Assembly: GCA_011800155.1 (NCBI GenBank)
Contig: CM022376.1
Coordinates: 124,001 to 188,000, forward strand
DNA length: 64,000 bases
DNA from: Flammulina velutipes
Taxonomy: Eukaryota > Basidiomycota > Agaricomycetes > Agaricales > Physalacriaceae
Direction of reading: 5' to 3'
Below the pieces are notes generated by a model. The model worked only from the letters and a program-made list of their open reading frames with translations. It ran no database searches and was not told where the DNA came from. Below are positions 53,822-64,000 of the stretch, piece after piece (position 1 is the stretch's first letter; each line of letters begins with the position of its first letter). Both the position numbers and the translations under genes were made by a program.

Positions 53822-55072
53822 CTATCAATAATACATGATAGCCTTACTCCTTGACTTGTTGCTGCAATGTGCATAACATTCATCAACTTATCTACCCCGC
53901 AACACTTAGATGTCTGTGATGTGTTCGCTGCATATGTCCGTCAACACCGATGCATGTCTAATTTGGCTACGTGCGGCGTTGAAAATGACGATTAAGTTCC
54001 AGCTGTGTATCTTATGAACATTTTCCGCGGGTGGAAGAGTGCGCTAGGTCTTGGATTTCGCCATCTGATGTGTTCCAGGTATGAACTGAGGTTTCGCTGG
54101 CGTCCAGAGGACTGTTCCGGAATGTGGTGTGCAATTTGCCTCAACAGCTTGCGTGTCGTTATTCCAAATGAGAAAGAAAGAGATCCGTGCCTGCGAATTA
54201 TCACGCTCTCGTTAAGTCGGAGTCATTACTAGACAGATCGGACTCTGCGGGCCGCGTCTCCACTCCTCCTTTAAGGAGGACGAGGATGAGGACGAGGACA
54301 AAGTCCAGATTGTATATCGTTGATGTGTTTTATATATGATAAAAAAGCGTCTGGGAAATGTAGTAGCCTTCAAGGAGCTTTGAGGCCGTATCTAGCACAT
54401 ACCTTGCCCACTGTTCTGTAATGTGGCGCAAAAGCCACTTTTGATGATCGTTCTGTTAGGCATCGCTATCTTATATCGTCTCCATATTAATCCGCTGGCA
54501 CCATCCATGATATGAATTGGAAAAAAACGTATCCGACCTCGCGGTCCGTACGCTGGCTTCTTGCGCTCGTTATAACGTTGGGAAACAAAGACATAGGCAT
54601 AGACGTGGCTTAGCTCTATGTTTCATTACTGTATACGTACCCCGGGCTTGACGGACTCTCAACTCCGCGACGAGCACTGCTTTGTACCCATGCCAATGTG
54701 GCGTGGTTCCGTACAGCCATCGCCATCGACATTTCTATGGTTTCTGCCGATCTTCGAGTCAGAGATTCTCCAATTAAGTATACTACTTCACCGTTATGTG
54801 GTATGCGAAACGATTATCTGGTATGCGAAACGGTTATGTGGTTAGATAAACGGTTATATGGTATGCTAAGTTACCGTTGGTTGGATATGTGTGGCTCTTC
54901 CTTCGGACATGTCAACAAAAATCCTTGAAAAGGATTTAATCTTCAACATGAAAGAGTCACCCCCCTCTGCTTCTTTACTGTACGCTGGCAAGCTGACAGC
55001 TGTTCGTTGGAAGAATCATGGCTAATAATGTTCAGGTCGTACCGCCGTAATAAAATTCCCTCAGACCCAGTT

Positions 55073-55607
55073 ATGCATATCAGGTTCCAAACCTGGTTCA
55101 AGCTTGTTTGTGGATTTGCTCTACCTATCCTCTTCGCCAGCGCTAGGTAAAGTCATCTGTGTAGATCACTTCGTAAAACTTACTCTGTAACTGAGTGCGA
55201 CCCACTCTCAGGCTCTTGGCCAGCGCACAACTCAGGAAGTCGACATCATTGGGTATCACTATAAGAATGGAGAAAAGGGCGAAGCCCAGTACAGATTCGA
55301 CAGCATCAAACTCGATGCTGTACAAGGATCAGAAACCCAATTCCGTGTTGTAAACGGGTGGCGAGTCTACGACGGCGTTCCCCCGGGTGTGTGGCGCTTT
55401 GTCCCGGCATTAGCTTTCAAGGGTACATCGCAAAACTGGACTGATTTCCTATTTGATTGCAAAGATGTATGTTTCATGTACTTCCCTGCGCTACACGTCG
55501 CTGATAGATAGTCACGGTATTAGGATGGTACACTACTTGCATCCGGTGCATCCTCACAGGCTGACGCCTCTGGGAACAGAGATATGTGGGTGATCTGTCG
55601 TGGATAA
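55073..55607 (+). CDS. Small secreted protein, copy B (orphan paralogue)
   Basis: Same three-exon structure as the copy at 53280: signal peptide MHIRFQTWFKLVCGFALPIL, then ALGQRTTQEVD, a diverged middle (IIGYHYKNGEKGEAQYRFD), the conserved VVNGWRVYDGVPPGVWRFV, and LFDCKD. It ends DGTLLASGASS...MWVICRG with TAA 55605-55607. The frame is intact, so both copies are probably expressed. Divergence is concentrated after the cleavage site, while the signal and the WRFVPALAFKGT core are conserved. A bait-like or fast-evolving surface is one reading, but two copies are too few to test it. Confidence 0.73.
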
Positions 55608-55980
55608 TGATCCACGATACGTGATAGACCTTACTCCTTGACATGTTGCTACAACGTTAATGCCAAGATATATAGAATGCTCTATATCAACTCATCTTCC
55701 GCACGACCCTCAGATGAAGAAAAGGAAAGACAATGTGTTCGCCACATATATCCGTTAACACCGATGCATGCCCAATTCGGCTACATATGCGCGATGTGGG
55801 AAATGATGCCATCGCCTGCCAATACGGAAGGTTCGGTTGAGAAGCCGATGAGGAACACAAGAACGAAGTTCCGCCTGTATTTTATGAACATATCCCGCGT
55901 GTTGAAGAGTGCGCCATTGACAGGTCAGATCACTTGGCGCATTCCAGTGTTTAACTGAGTTTTCACTGGCGTCCAGTAAG

Positions 55981-56984
55981 GGGTCTGTTCCAGAATGTGG
56001 AGCGACTGGCAGTTAATACTTTGTATGATGATGATGATGATGGGTACCCAAGGGACTGCGCTTAATTCGCACAATCGCTCGCTCACGTCTTTCGACGTGA
56101 CCCCGGGGCCTCGGCCAGTTCCGGCAGCGCCCTCCTGCGCTGGCGTCATGTACCTGAAGTCCGCGAGGGTAAGGTGGCGCGCTCCCCACCCGCGCCACCT
56201 ATCAGTCAAGGGGTCTTCAGTAAAGGACATGTCAGCCTTTCATTCATCGTATTATTACGATATTTTGAATACTTCCAGATTCCTTCTTTCCTCCGTGTGT
56301 GTGGCAATGATGTGGTGTTCTGAAGCCTCTGATGCCAGTGCCTCCACTGTCATCTGTGAGACCCATAACGGGTGCTATCAATCCAGCAGCCATGATGTCT
56401 TCCTTAGTGACTCCCATAGCCCTCCTCACCATTAGCAACACCAGCGCAGTGTATATGTCATCAAATCCCCCATGTCATGTCAGCGCCACTATAAGTGTTC
56501 GTGTGCTGGACGCTCCGTACCTGTGTTGTGGGCTATATGTGCCACACTTCGTGTCCATGGTTGCATATGTTGGGCGTTCACGGTTGTTGTTCACCTGCAT
56601 TGTGGTAGTGCTTTGACTGTGTGAGTGAACCACTCGGTTTTAACGGTGTATAGTTCGATCGATCGTTTATTCTCAGTTGGGAATCCTGGGAACAATTTCA
56701 AATCGCGCCTTTTCCTCACCCCCATAACCAGTCAATTTTGCGCGTTTCGACCCTACCTTCAGGTGTCGCTATTCCTATGTCTAATTCTCCACCTCCCTCT
56801 TGCGCGCCGATGCTCTCTCCCTCTCGTGAATTCCGCCTAGTCTGGTTTTCAATCTCAGTTATGCTTTATCTGTGTCAGATCATCCGAGACGTATACATAC
56901 CCGCGATCGGTTCCGTCACCTGTTGCATCCATCTCTCGGGGTCAAGTCGTACGAATGGTGAGCGCCTTGCACTGCAAAACGCGG
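55981..56984. other. Intergenic; (ATG)n microsatellite at 56025-56042
   Basis: No recognisable gene. Open frames on both strands overlap around 56050-56230 (minus frame with HLTLADFRYMTPAQE), but no partner exons or family were found. A short ATG-triplet repeat is present. Confidence 0.35.
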
Positions 56985-58140
56985 ACCGGGTCATTGTCAC
57001 CCGAAATGTCACCCGGTTGTCGGTTTAAGTAGCCTTGATATCCTAGTCAAAGTAAACCGTTCGTCACCCGTTTTCCGTGCCATCAGAATGTCGTCCATTT
57101 AAACCGGTAAACGGGGTAGGGTCACCCTGTTAAACTAGGTAGATTGCACCATCAACCAGGGCATTTTCCACAGTTTTGAGAGAGGGCTTTCATGGAGCAC
57201 ATACAGTGTAATGCATACAGGGGGGGCACCAGAAAGACACAAATGAATGTATTCAGAAAACACTACATATACACGATGGGATATATAGCTGGGAATGCGA
57301 AGCTAAAGGCAACACAGCGCCTGATTGTGATGATGAGCCCCAACCTATGAGAATATGAAGACTGAATCAGCTGACGAAGTAAAAGCTTAAACAATACTCA
57401 CATTGGTCATTGGGGTTCCGAGTCGACGTGCACATTGGGAATGGATATCTTCTGCAAAGTGGATAAATTAGTATCGGTAAAGGTTGTTCAGATAACGACG
57501 CACCAATGCTCATGAAAGTCATTTTGCTTCACATTTAGACCCGTATTGGAAGTCACTCACATTTGACACAGGGGAAGTTGGCGCGTAGACGGGGACATCT
57601 TCTACAGAGGATGGAGATATCAGTATAAGCGAAGGTTATCACGAAGATAACACAACACACCAGTCAATGCTCATAGAGAGTCATCGTGCTCCGCGGTTAC
57701 TCGTCGGCTTCTCCAATGTTGGCGGGCAGGCAATATGGCGGTGAGAGGGAAAGAAGGGCATCGCGCTGATCGAGCGGACTTCGAAGTTTTGATTTCAACA
57801 TACACGTGACCGCCCGACTTGGGGTGGATTTTGTTAATTCCCGTGTCTACCATGGTGCTCCCTCAGCGCTCAGCCACTGGCCGCTATGCACCACTAATTA
57901 CTTGAAATGTGAAGGCATGTGTATGATAAGATATTGCTATCATTTAAAGCAGCCATTCAGCACCTAGCATGTTAACCCGTTTTCCGGGTGAATGGGCGGA
58001 CACCGGTTTCCGGGTCATTAGCGAGTTAAGTCTTGTCGGCGCCGTTTACCGGTTGAAATCCACCCGCCTCACTGTCACTCGGTTTAACCCGTTTGGCGAG
58101 TAACGAGTGACTTTCCCCCGCCCACCGAGTGACTTCCACC
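56985..58140. other. Candidate degenerate transposon with AACCGG/ACCCG-rich ends
   Basis: Both ends are rich in variants of ACCCGTTT, CCGGTTT and AAACCGGTAAACGG. Part of the left end (about 57105-57165: AACCGGTAAACGG, then GTTAAACTAGGT) resembles the reverse complement of the right end (about 57960-58060). The centre has an imperfect tandem repeat of about 140 bp (57430-57690). No transposase is present. The ends recall the sequence beside the KDZ element at 20565-20775. Confidence 0.35.
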
Positions 58141-58290
58141 TGGTCTCGGGTTCATAGTGTTGGTTACCTATGCCCCAACAAGGCCCCTTTCTCGCCCGCC
58201 TTATGTCGTTCTGCCTCAGCGTCCTGTCCACACTTCTACAGGCTGTTGTGAGTCTTGTGACCCCGATGTTTTCCTCGTCAGTAGGTAGAC

Positions 58291-58760
58291 TGGTGCAGAG
58301 GGAGGGGTTCGTTGGCATAGGTCCATCTATCAAAATATTTTGATGATCCGAGTGATGGCCGCCGGTCCGGACATTGCGTCGTGGCGCAACTTTCATTAAA
58401 ACAATTCGAATATATGTGGCTCGAGCTAATAATTCTATACTGACCTTATATACCGAATAGTACTCAGTAAGCGGTTAAGCCCACTACGAGTTAGACTTTG
58501 GAAAGAATCTAAATGGCTTACAACTGTCACTGTAAGGAACAGGACGGGAAATCACTCTCAAGCTCGATAGAGTTTTTCTACTAGTCTAACTTGGAGGTAT
58601 GCTTCACTGCTAGGGTCTGTAGGGGATACAGAGAGCAGGAAATTGACGAGAACACCAACAGTTGGAATATCCCGTGATCTGCCGGAGCGAGGCCATCACC
58701 CGGATCATCAAAATATTTTGATAGAGGGACCTACGCCTCTTACCCCCTCCCTCTGCACCA
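58291..58760. repeat. Inverted-repeat (foldback) element, about 470 bp
   Basis: The arm 58291-58368 matches the reverse complement of about 58683-58760. Shared parts are TGGTGCAGAGGGAGGGG, GTAGGTCC-like, ATCAAAATATTTTGATGATC (itself containing the palindrome ATCAAAATATTTTGAT), and CGGGTGATGGCC. The roughly 315-bp centre has no coding potential. It looks like a foldback MITE. Confidence 0.75.
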
Positions 58761-59019
58761 GGCTCTATATAAGTGAGTTCCAACGAACGTTTTCGAGCAG
58801 GGATCTCCAGGCTAGTCAGTAGGTCAGATCGCGTTACATATTTGGGTCGCTCTAAGGCGCATGGGGGATCTCATACGACTATAAAACAGTCCGCTCGTCC
58901 ATCCGATGTTCTATATCTCTACGTTGATCCCCAGATCCCTATGTACGTCAAGTGGCTCATCATCAATGCTATTTTCCTGTATGTCGAGATCATCAATCCT
59001 GTCGAACCAACGAAGTCGG

Positions 59020-59308
59020 GCTATTCTCTAAGTACGTCAAGCCATTCTCCTAGTACGTCAAACATTCTCTAAGTACGTCAAACATTCTCTAAGTACGTCA
59101 AGCCACGATGAACGAGGATCACTGTCGCCATTCTCCAAGAGCGTCGAGTCATTCTCTAAGTACGTCGAGCCATGAGCCATCTCTATGTACGTCAAGCCAG
59201 TGCGCGGTGTCATCCCTGTCGAGCCATAGAAATCTCTGTCTACGTCAGACCAACGAAGTCGAGCCATTCTCTAAGTACGTCAAGCCATTCTCTAAGTACG
59301 TCTAACCG
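59020..59308 (+). repeat. Degenerate minisatellite, unit about 21 bp
   Basis: About ten imperfect copies of CTAAGTACGTCAAGCCATTC occur, some intact and in perfect tandem (59028-59100 and 59258-59305), others diverged or separated by a few bases. The repeat precedes the F-box-like gene at 59456. Confidence 0.8.
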
Positions 59309-59455
59309 TTGATACATGGTGGACGTTCATGTCATTCAAAATGAGAAAGAAAGAACCTGAAAATTTATCACGCTCCCGTCAATCGGAGTCATTACCACAT
59401 GTGTCGGACCATCCGGACCGCGTCTCCGCTCTCATTCTTCAACCACCACCATCGA

Positions 59456-60761
59456 ATGCCAGGCCTTCCCCTTGAAATAAAGGCACTTATCATAGCTGAA
59501 GTATGGAAGGCTGATCCTAGGTGGATACACTCCCTCTCCGCTCTCAGTCTTGTCTGGAAAGATGCAGCCTCCTTCATCAGAGAATGGCGCTTCAACGATG
59601 TCTCTTCCTCGGACGAACATTTTATCCTTTTATCTGGACTATTGAACGACGAATGGGATCCTCTCCCTCTGATTCGCAAACTGAAATTATACATCACGCG
59701 CCCTCTGGATCATCCCATAAACGGTCCTCGGCTGTTCGCTACGGTCGCCCAAGCAGTCAATGTTGAAAATTTGACTTTCGTGGGGTTGTCGGCTCGTTGC
59801 AGCGTCGGGGTTCTGTCAGAGTCCTTGATAGGATACCGCCGTCTGACTACCCTCACTTTCTCTTCCCTCTGTGTACACATCATACCTTGGATCAAACTCC
59901 TCCATGCAATCCCACATTTAGTCTCTCTAACGTTGGCGGAAATCAGGATAATAGACTGCATGTCGATCGCTCTCGAAGTCTGGCCCCATCAGGATCGAGA
60001 CAGTTATTCACAAGGACCTCCTTACTTTACCGTCGAGGAATGTGCGCCCTTCGACTGGGAGACGCACGTCTTCCAGACTCCACATATCCTCCCGAATCTA
60101 ACCCATCTATCATTCACATTCCTTAAAGCACCAGAGCTCATGCTCCTCGACCTCATCGCCAGCTCCAAAACCCCGTTCCCAAACATCCAAAGGTTACAGC
60201 TTTCCGATCAGGCATACTCATACCGCACCCCTCGCATAACTGCCTTGATGCGACAATTCAAATCATCGTTAACCTCCTTTGAACTCATGGAGCATACCTG
60301 TAAGCTCTCTGTCTAATTCTCAATCTTGCGGTCATCTCAACGTAGCAGCGTGTAGGGATGCTCGACCCGGATTTGATCAGTCGCGGTTTGTGCTTCCCGC
60401 TGGCGTTCGGTCTTACAGGTTTCTCGTTGAGGATTCGGCGGCGATGTGTCCAGATACCCTCTATCATAACGTCCTGTCCGGTAATCTGGATGTCGTGACG
60501 ATGCGGATGAACCTCCGGATCCCTCTGGAGCATTATCACCATCCGATTTCACACCAGACTGCTTTGAAGGTCGCGCGCCTGGATGAACTCATGTCATCTT
60601 TGAACATTCCAAGGTTCAATATAGAGATATCAGGCCGCAGGATAACACAATCGGCTGAGAGTGCGAAAGCAGTGGCGGCAATCATTTTCCCGTTGTGTAC
60701 GGCTACAATCCTGAAAGGTGGCGAGGGAGGATGTGTTTCGTGGAATCATTTACGATTCTGA
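59456..60761 (+). CDS. F-box-like protein with LRR-like region
   Basis: The start MPGLPLEIKALIIAEVWKAD, followed by LSALSLVWKDAASFIREW, resembles a short F-box-like motif at the N-terminus. The rest alternates Leu-rich strand-helix units (VENLTFVGLSARCSV, YRRLTTLTFSSL, HLVSLTLAEIRI, NLTHLSFTFLKAPEL, IQRLQLSDQAYS). One intron (GTAAGC...AGCAG, about 60300-60348) joins SLTSFELMEHT to a second exon with GVRSYRFLVEDS, DELMSSLNIPRF and a late VAAIIFPLC. The stop is TGA 60759-60761, although a frameshift or unseen intron near 60720 is possible because another frame continues. If real, it is an SCF adaptor of unknown substrate. Sequence just upstream (59335-59430) is part of the 52.7-56.0 kb duplicated family. 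Confidence 0.65.
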
Positions 60762-61032
60762 GGTGCGTCTCGTGGACAGCAGTATTTCTATCCTTACCTC
60801 TACATGCCAGAAAGCCGTCAAAGAATCAAAATTTCCTCTGGAGGCCAGAGTTCCCCTTAAAGGTTTGAGTCGTGAGCGTACATTGTAATGGCCGGTCATG
60901 AGATTGTGCGTGCACTGAGTAAGGTTCAGAAACTATGTACCTTGGCAACAATAACACTCTAGCGCGAGCTATATGATATGATGGCGGACTGAGGAATAAA
61001 GCGGGTACGAAGCTTTAGTGTGAGAAAGAGAT

Positions 61033-61887
61033 TCACACCCTCGAACCTCTAGTAGTATCAAGTAACTGGACGTTTGCCATGTTACCATCCGTGCGCTCAC
61101 CACTCTCATTCAAGACTCCTTTCCGCCCTTCTGCCTCTTGTCGATACTGCTTGGGGATAAACATCAATCCGACGGAATAGGCAACGGGGACAACCTAATA
61201 GAAATAAATGAGAAATGTGCAAGGCCGAAGCAACACAAAGGCTCACCACGACCCAAATGTACCACACGATATCTACGCCTCCGCCCACCGCTCCTCGTCC
61301 AGTAGCAGTGGGCCACTCAGTCTTATATCCGATCCGGACTTCGTAGAACGACACGGCGATGATCACTATACCCAGGATTGCGTGAACGTAATTTCTATTC
61401 GGTCGCCTAGTAGCTCGCTTTGGCTTCACCCAGTGAATAAACGCGCCGCCTGCGCATTGGATGAGATATACGACAAAGAGCGCTACGCCACATTTCTACG
61501 AACAATGTACAATCAAACTTCGGCATTCAATATTAGAGCAAGAAATCGAACGCACTTTGTGGGTTGTATCAAAGTGCGTCCCTGTATTTTGGGACGCACT
61601 CTGAAAGCCGAGCGAAAGGCCGACGAGGATTGTTATCCCAGCTGAATCAAAGTTTTAGACTTTTCGGGATAGATAAATGACCATTCCGTACCTAATGCGA
61701 ATTGGAGGATCCAGTGGCCCGCGAACCATTTCGGAGAGAATGTCCTCATGTAGCGAGCGAGGAGGGATCCAAAGGGTAGGAATATGAGAAAGCCGACAAC
61801 GCTGAATATAGCATGGGCGACTATGATGCGCGTAGAACTGCTATCAGCTCTAGAAATCACTGGCTCTGTTGAAGAAGTAAACGACAT
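61033..61887 (-). CDS. Cytochrome b561-type membrane protein
   Basis: Four or five exons from MSFTSSTEPVIS to TGA at 61033-61035. The product has about five hydrophobic helices with the conserved histidines of cytochrome b561/ferric-reductase-like domains: VAHAIFSVVGFLIFLPFG with LLARYMR, WFAGHWILQFAL, GAFIHWVKPKR, NYVHAILGIVIIAVSFYEVR, and VDIVWYIWVV joined by a last exon with VPVAYSVGLMFIPKQY. Such proteins move electrons across membranes, often from ascorbate or a linked DOMON domain. No DOMON domain precedes it here, unlike many fungal homologues, so it may be a stand-alone or N-terminally shortened member. Exon 2 contains a perfect 10-bp inverted repeat (61573-61600). Confidence 0.72.
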
Positions 61888-62962
61888 GGCCACTGTTGAT
61901 GATAGCTGACAGCGCTGTAACTTTGATTTATACGACATACAGTTTTTCCTTTCTTCCTAATATCCGTTCATTCTCTGATCAAGCATAGAGTCGCAGCACT
62001 GAGCTGTGCACGCCAAGCCATGCTCGAGTGAACGTATTGCGAGTTTTGAAACTTCTGGATAGCGCGCTTCCGTTTTTCCGGGATAGCCTTGAGCCCAACG
62101 TCGGTGATGACTGATGATCGGGACACTGAGAAGGCATTGAACGAACTCAACGTCAAGTTATCAGACACTATTTCCATCTATTTACGATGCATATGTTAGA
62201 GTATAATGATGTGGCGCACTGATAAACGTGGGAACACCTTGTACGTAATCTAATCAAACCTGCTTCCGACTTACCACTATCGGTTTGGATAGCTTATTCT
62301 CATACGTCGCAGGAACCACAATTCCCTGGAAACTTCGACTGATTCATCTCACCCTAAAAGGTTCATTACCGTCGGTTGGGTGCATTTCCAATAACCCACC
62401 CCAAGCACTGCCAGGCCAAACAGGAGAAGATCGACAGACACCTCTCGGCTCTTTTTTCTATCGTTTTTACGATCACTGCTACTTCTTCGTCGACATGGGC
62501 GACCTCTACAAAGAACTTGGCACTCAGACACCTGGAGAGGGCGTCGAGTCGCGTCACAATACTGCAAGCGACGACGGGTTCTAGGAGGGTGTTGATTGCA
62601 GCCAGTCGCAGCACCCCGTTACTGGGGGTTTTAATTAACGCAATTCTGACAATAAAGGGTTGGAAAAGCGTCTATTGCTGTAACTCTGTTCCTGGCTTCC
62701 CATTCGGTCTTGTGTGGCGTTCGTGAAACAGGTATTAAACTCTTCGAGAGGGTCATCCCAGGGAGAACTTCGCAGGTGGTGTATATTCTTCTGGCTTTTA
62801 CTGTCATTCTCAAAGTTTTATTGCAGAAAAGAAGCTCCTTCCACGGAATCAATAATGTTGACGCCAATTCGCGTCCCCTATGTCATCGTGCAGTGGACAC
62901 ATGGTGAATCTACCAACGACACACCCTAGGGGACGTATTCATCCCTCTCTCTTTGACCATCC
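61888..62962. other. Intergenic, no supported gene
   Basis: Short frames occur on both strands (for example minus 62631-62867 and plus 62285-62584), but no domain or consistent splicing was found. One exact ATGTGGCGCA decamer is at 62209-62218. Confidence 0.35.
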
Positions 62963-64000
62963 ATGCCACACGTAGACACGAAAACTTCGACGGGGCGCAC
63001 CAGCTGGCACTACGAAATCTCGACGCCGTCCGTAACCAACGCCACGGAGATCGAACCAAATATTCCGACCATTCTCTTCTTTCACGGGCCGTTCGTCAAC
63101 AAGGAGATCTTTCAGCGTATGTTCAGCCACTCTTGTACTTCAATGTCTCGTCACTTATATTCATCGTAGTTCAATGGCAGGACCCGAGTGTTCGACGGTT
63201 CAACTGTGTCGCGTTCGACTTGATGGGACATGGAAAGACCAAGCATGAAGTCCCTCCAACGTCCTACGACGCCGACAATTTTGTTGAGGACATTGTCGCT
63301 GTCATGGTGCGCGACGTTTTCCTACTATTCCCTTCCCCGCCATCCTTGCTAATACTATCCCCAAGAACGCTCTCAAACTCCCCGCCTGCCACATCGTTGC
63401 CATATCTATGGGAACCATCGGAGCCATCCCATTAGCTATGCTTCACCCGGACCTCGTCCTCTCTTTATTCCTGATCTCCCCATTAGGCCTAGAGGAGGTA
63501 AGCGCCACGTTCCCTTCAAGTTTGCCCCACAATTTACCTTAACTCGATTCTAGCCTCCTGAGGTCGCAGAGGGGAGAGAGGAAATACTAGAATGCTGGAA
63601 GGAAGGATTGCAAAGAGACGAAAGCGCTTTGGAGGACGCGGTATACGGTGCTCTTCAACTGGCATTTAGCAACATTCCCGACACGCTTGCGATGGCGTAC
63701 GCGTTTTTTTCTTTGATCGCACCCGCTCTAAACCATTTTTAGCTTGGTTGCCAGAGGCTGTCCCCCTGCTTTGACGAACTGGGGTCCAGGCCGCTTCGAG
63801 TTCTACGAAACAGCGACTGTAAAGATCTTTACCGAACGCAAGTCGTATACACAGGAGCAGCTGGCGAAGATAAAGTGCCCTGTGCAGTTGGTGCATTGCA
63901 TGGAAGATATTCCGTACCCATTAGAGTACTCACAACGGTTCTATGATGCCCTCCAGGAGGCGGGCGTGAAGGTATCGCTTACGGCTGTTTCCAATGCGCC
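62963..64000 (+). CDS. Alpha/beta-hydrolase fold protein, copy 2, cut by the window end
   Basis: This is a paralogue of the 51399-52738 gene with matching exon structure. It starts MPHVDTKTSTGRTSWHY. Blocks in order are IPTILFFHGPFVN (HG oxyanion motif intact), FNCVAFDLMGHGKT, and the nucleophile elbow, where the first Gly is replaced (AISMGT after a splice near 63365). HPDLVLSLFLISPLGLEE, IKCPVQLVHCMEDIPYP (acidic residue region) and VKVSLTAVSNAP follow at the window edge. The Ser is kept, but GxSxG has become AxSxG. The C-terminal part with the expected His lies beyond 64000. Splice sites between exons look normal. Confidence 0.75.

Larger units (their letters stand above)
52690..55980. repeat. 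Tandem segmental duplication (two units of about 1.6 kb)
   Basis: Unit A runs from the acidic 3' end of the hydrolase (about 52690) to about 54240, and unit B from about 54270 to 55980. Shared landmarks in order are an acidic tail ending GATTGTATATC(A/G)TTGATGTG, GACGAGCACTGCT(A/T)TGTACCC, GTCAGAGATT, TCGTACCGCCGTAATAA, the whole secreted-protein gene, and GAAGAGTGCGC. Unit B has extra GGTTATGTGG repeats (54790-54860). Part of the unit junction (54165-54260) is also present at about 59335-59430. Confidence 0.8.

Noticed and set aside
55995..56435. Protein-coding gene with a poly-Met run
   Set aside because: The Met run is an ATG microsatellite and the rest shows no domain or conserved splicing.

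Overview
The window looks like an accessory-rich stretch of a basidiomycete genome, most likely a mushroom-forming Agaricomycete. The evidence is the gene style (many introns of about 45-60 bp, GT-AG, short exons) and the families present: a CxC2/KDZ transposase, an NACHT-WD40 STAND protein, several F-box/LRR proteins, a DUF6535 fragment, a basidiomycete-type kinase with a WWRDR/LLPRY N-terminal signature, and orphan small secreted proteins. Gene models were spliced by eye, so exon edges are estimates unless stated. There is no CRISPR array, no rRNA and no complete tRNA.

Layout. 1-1.5 kb: no gene, but a strong palindrome. 1.5-4.9 kb: a hAT transposase (minus strand) with an in-frame stop near its end. 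5.07-20.56 kb: the centrepiece, a DNA transposon of about 15.5 kb with inverted terminal repeats of about 630-670 bp packed with CTCGAG-containing 12-bp repeats. It carries a KDZ transposase plus six further genes: a Cys-containing protein, a small protein, an acidic-repeat protein, a full NGN-KOW SPT5-like elongation factor, an AT-hook protein with an internal duplication, and a CxxC zinc-ribbon protein. An inner pair of nearly identical 102-bp inverted repeats made of nested palindromes sits in front of the transposase at one side and the AT-hook and SPT5-like genes at the other, and looks like a shared control or transposase-binding site.

20.8-29.3 kb: an F-box pseudogene broken by a hAT-type MITE with a perfect 8-bp target duplication, the housekeeping gene for eEF1B-gamma, and an intact F-box gene. 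29.3-33.4 kb: sparse, with one small gene built from six tiny exons, two of them 9 nt. 33.4-42.5 kb: an NACHT-WD40 STAND receptor with 14 WD40 repeats, a five-hairpin cluster, a kinase, and another F-box gene. 42.7-49.2 kb: repeats with a tRNA-like end, a DUF6535 pseudogene, two Gln-rich low-complexity proteins and a second copy of the MITE. 49.8-64 kb: a DCN1-type neddylation factor, two related alpha/beta hydrolases (the second cut by the window end), a tandemly duplicated small secreted protein, an F-box-like gene, a cytochrome b561 membrane protein, and several inverted or tandem repeats.

Working together: host housekeeping (eEF1B-gamma, DCN1) and ubiquitin-pathway genes (F-box proteins are cullin-ligase adaptors and DCN1 activates cullins) are interspersed with innate-recognition-type genes (STAND, kinase) and mobile DNA. 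The 15.5-kb element is the strongest candidate for something new: a eukaryotic transposon that carries its own transcription-elongation factor and several DNA- or chromatin-type proteins.
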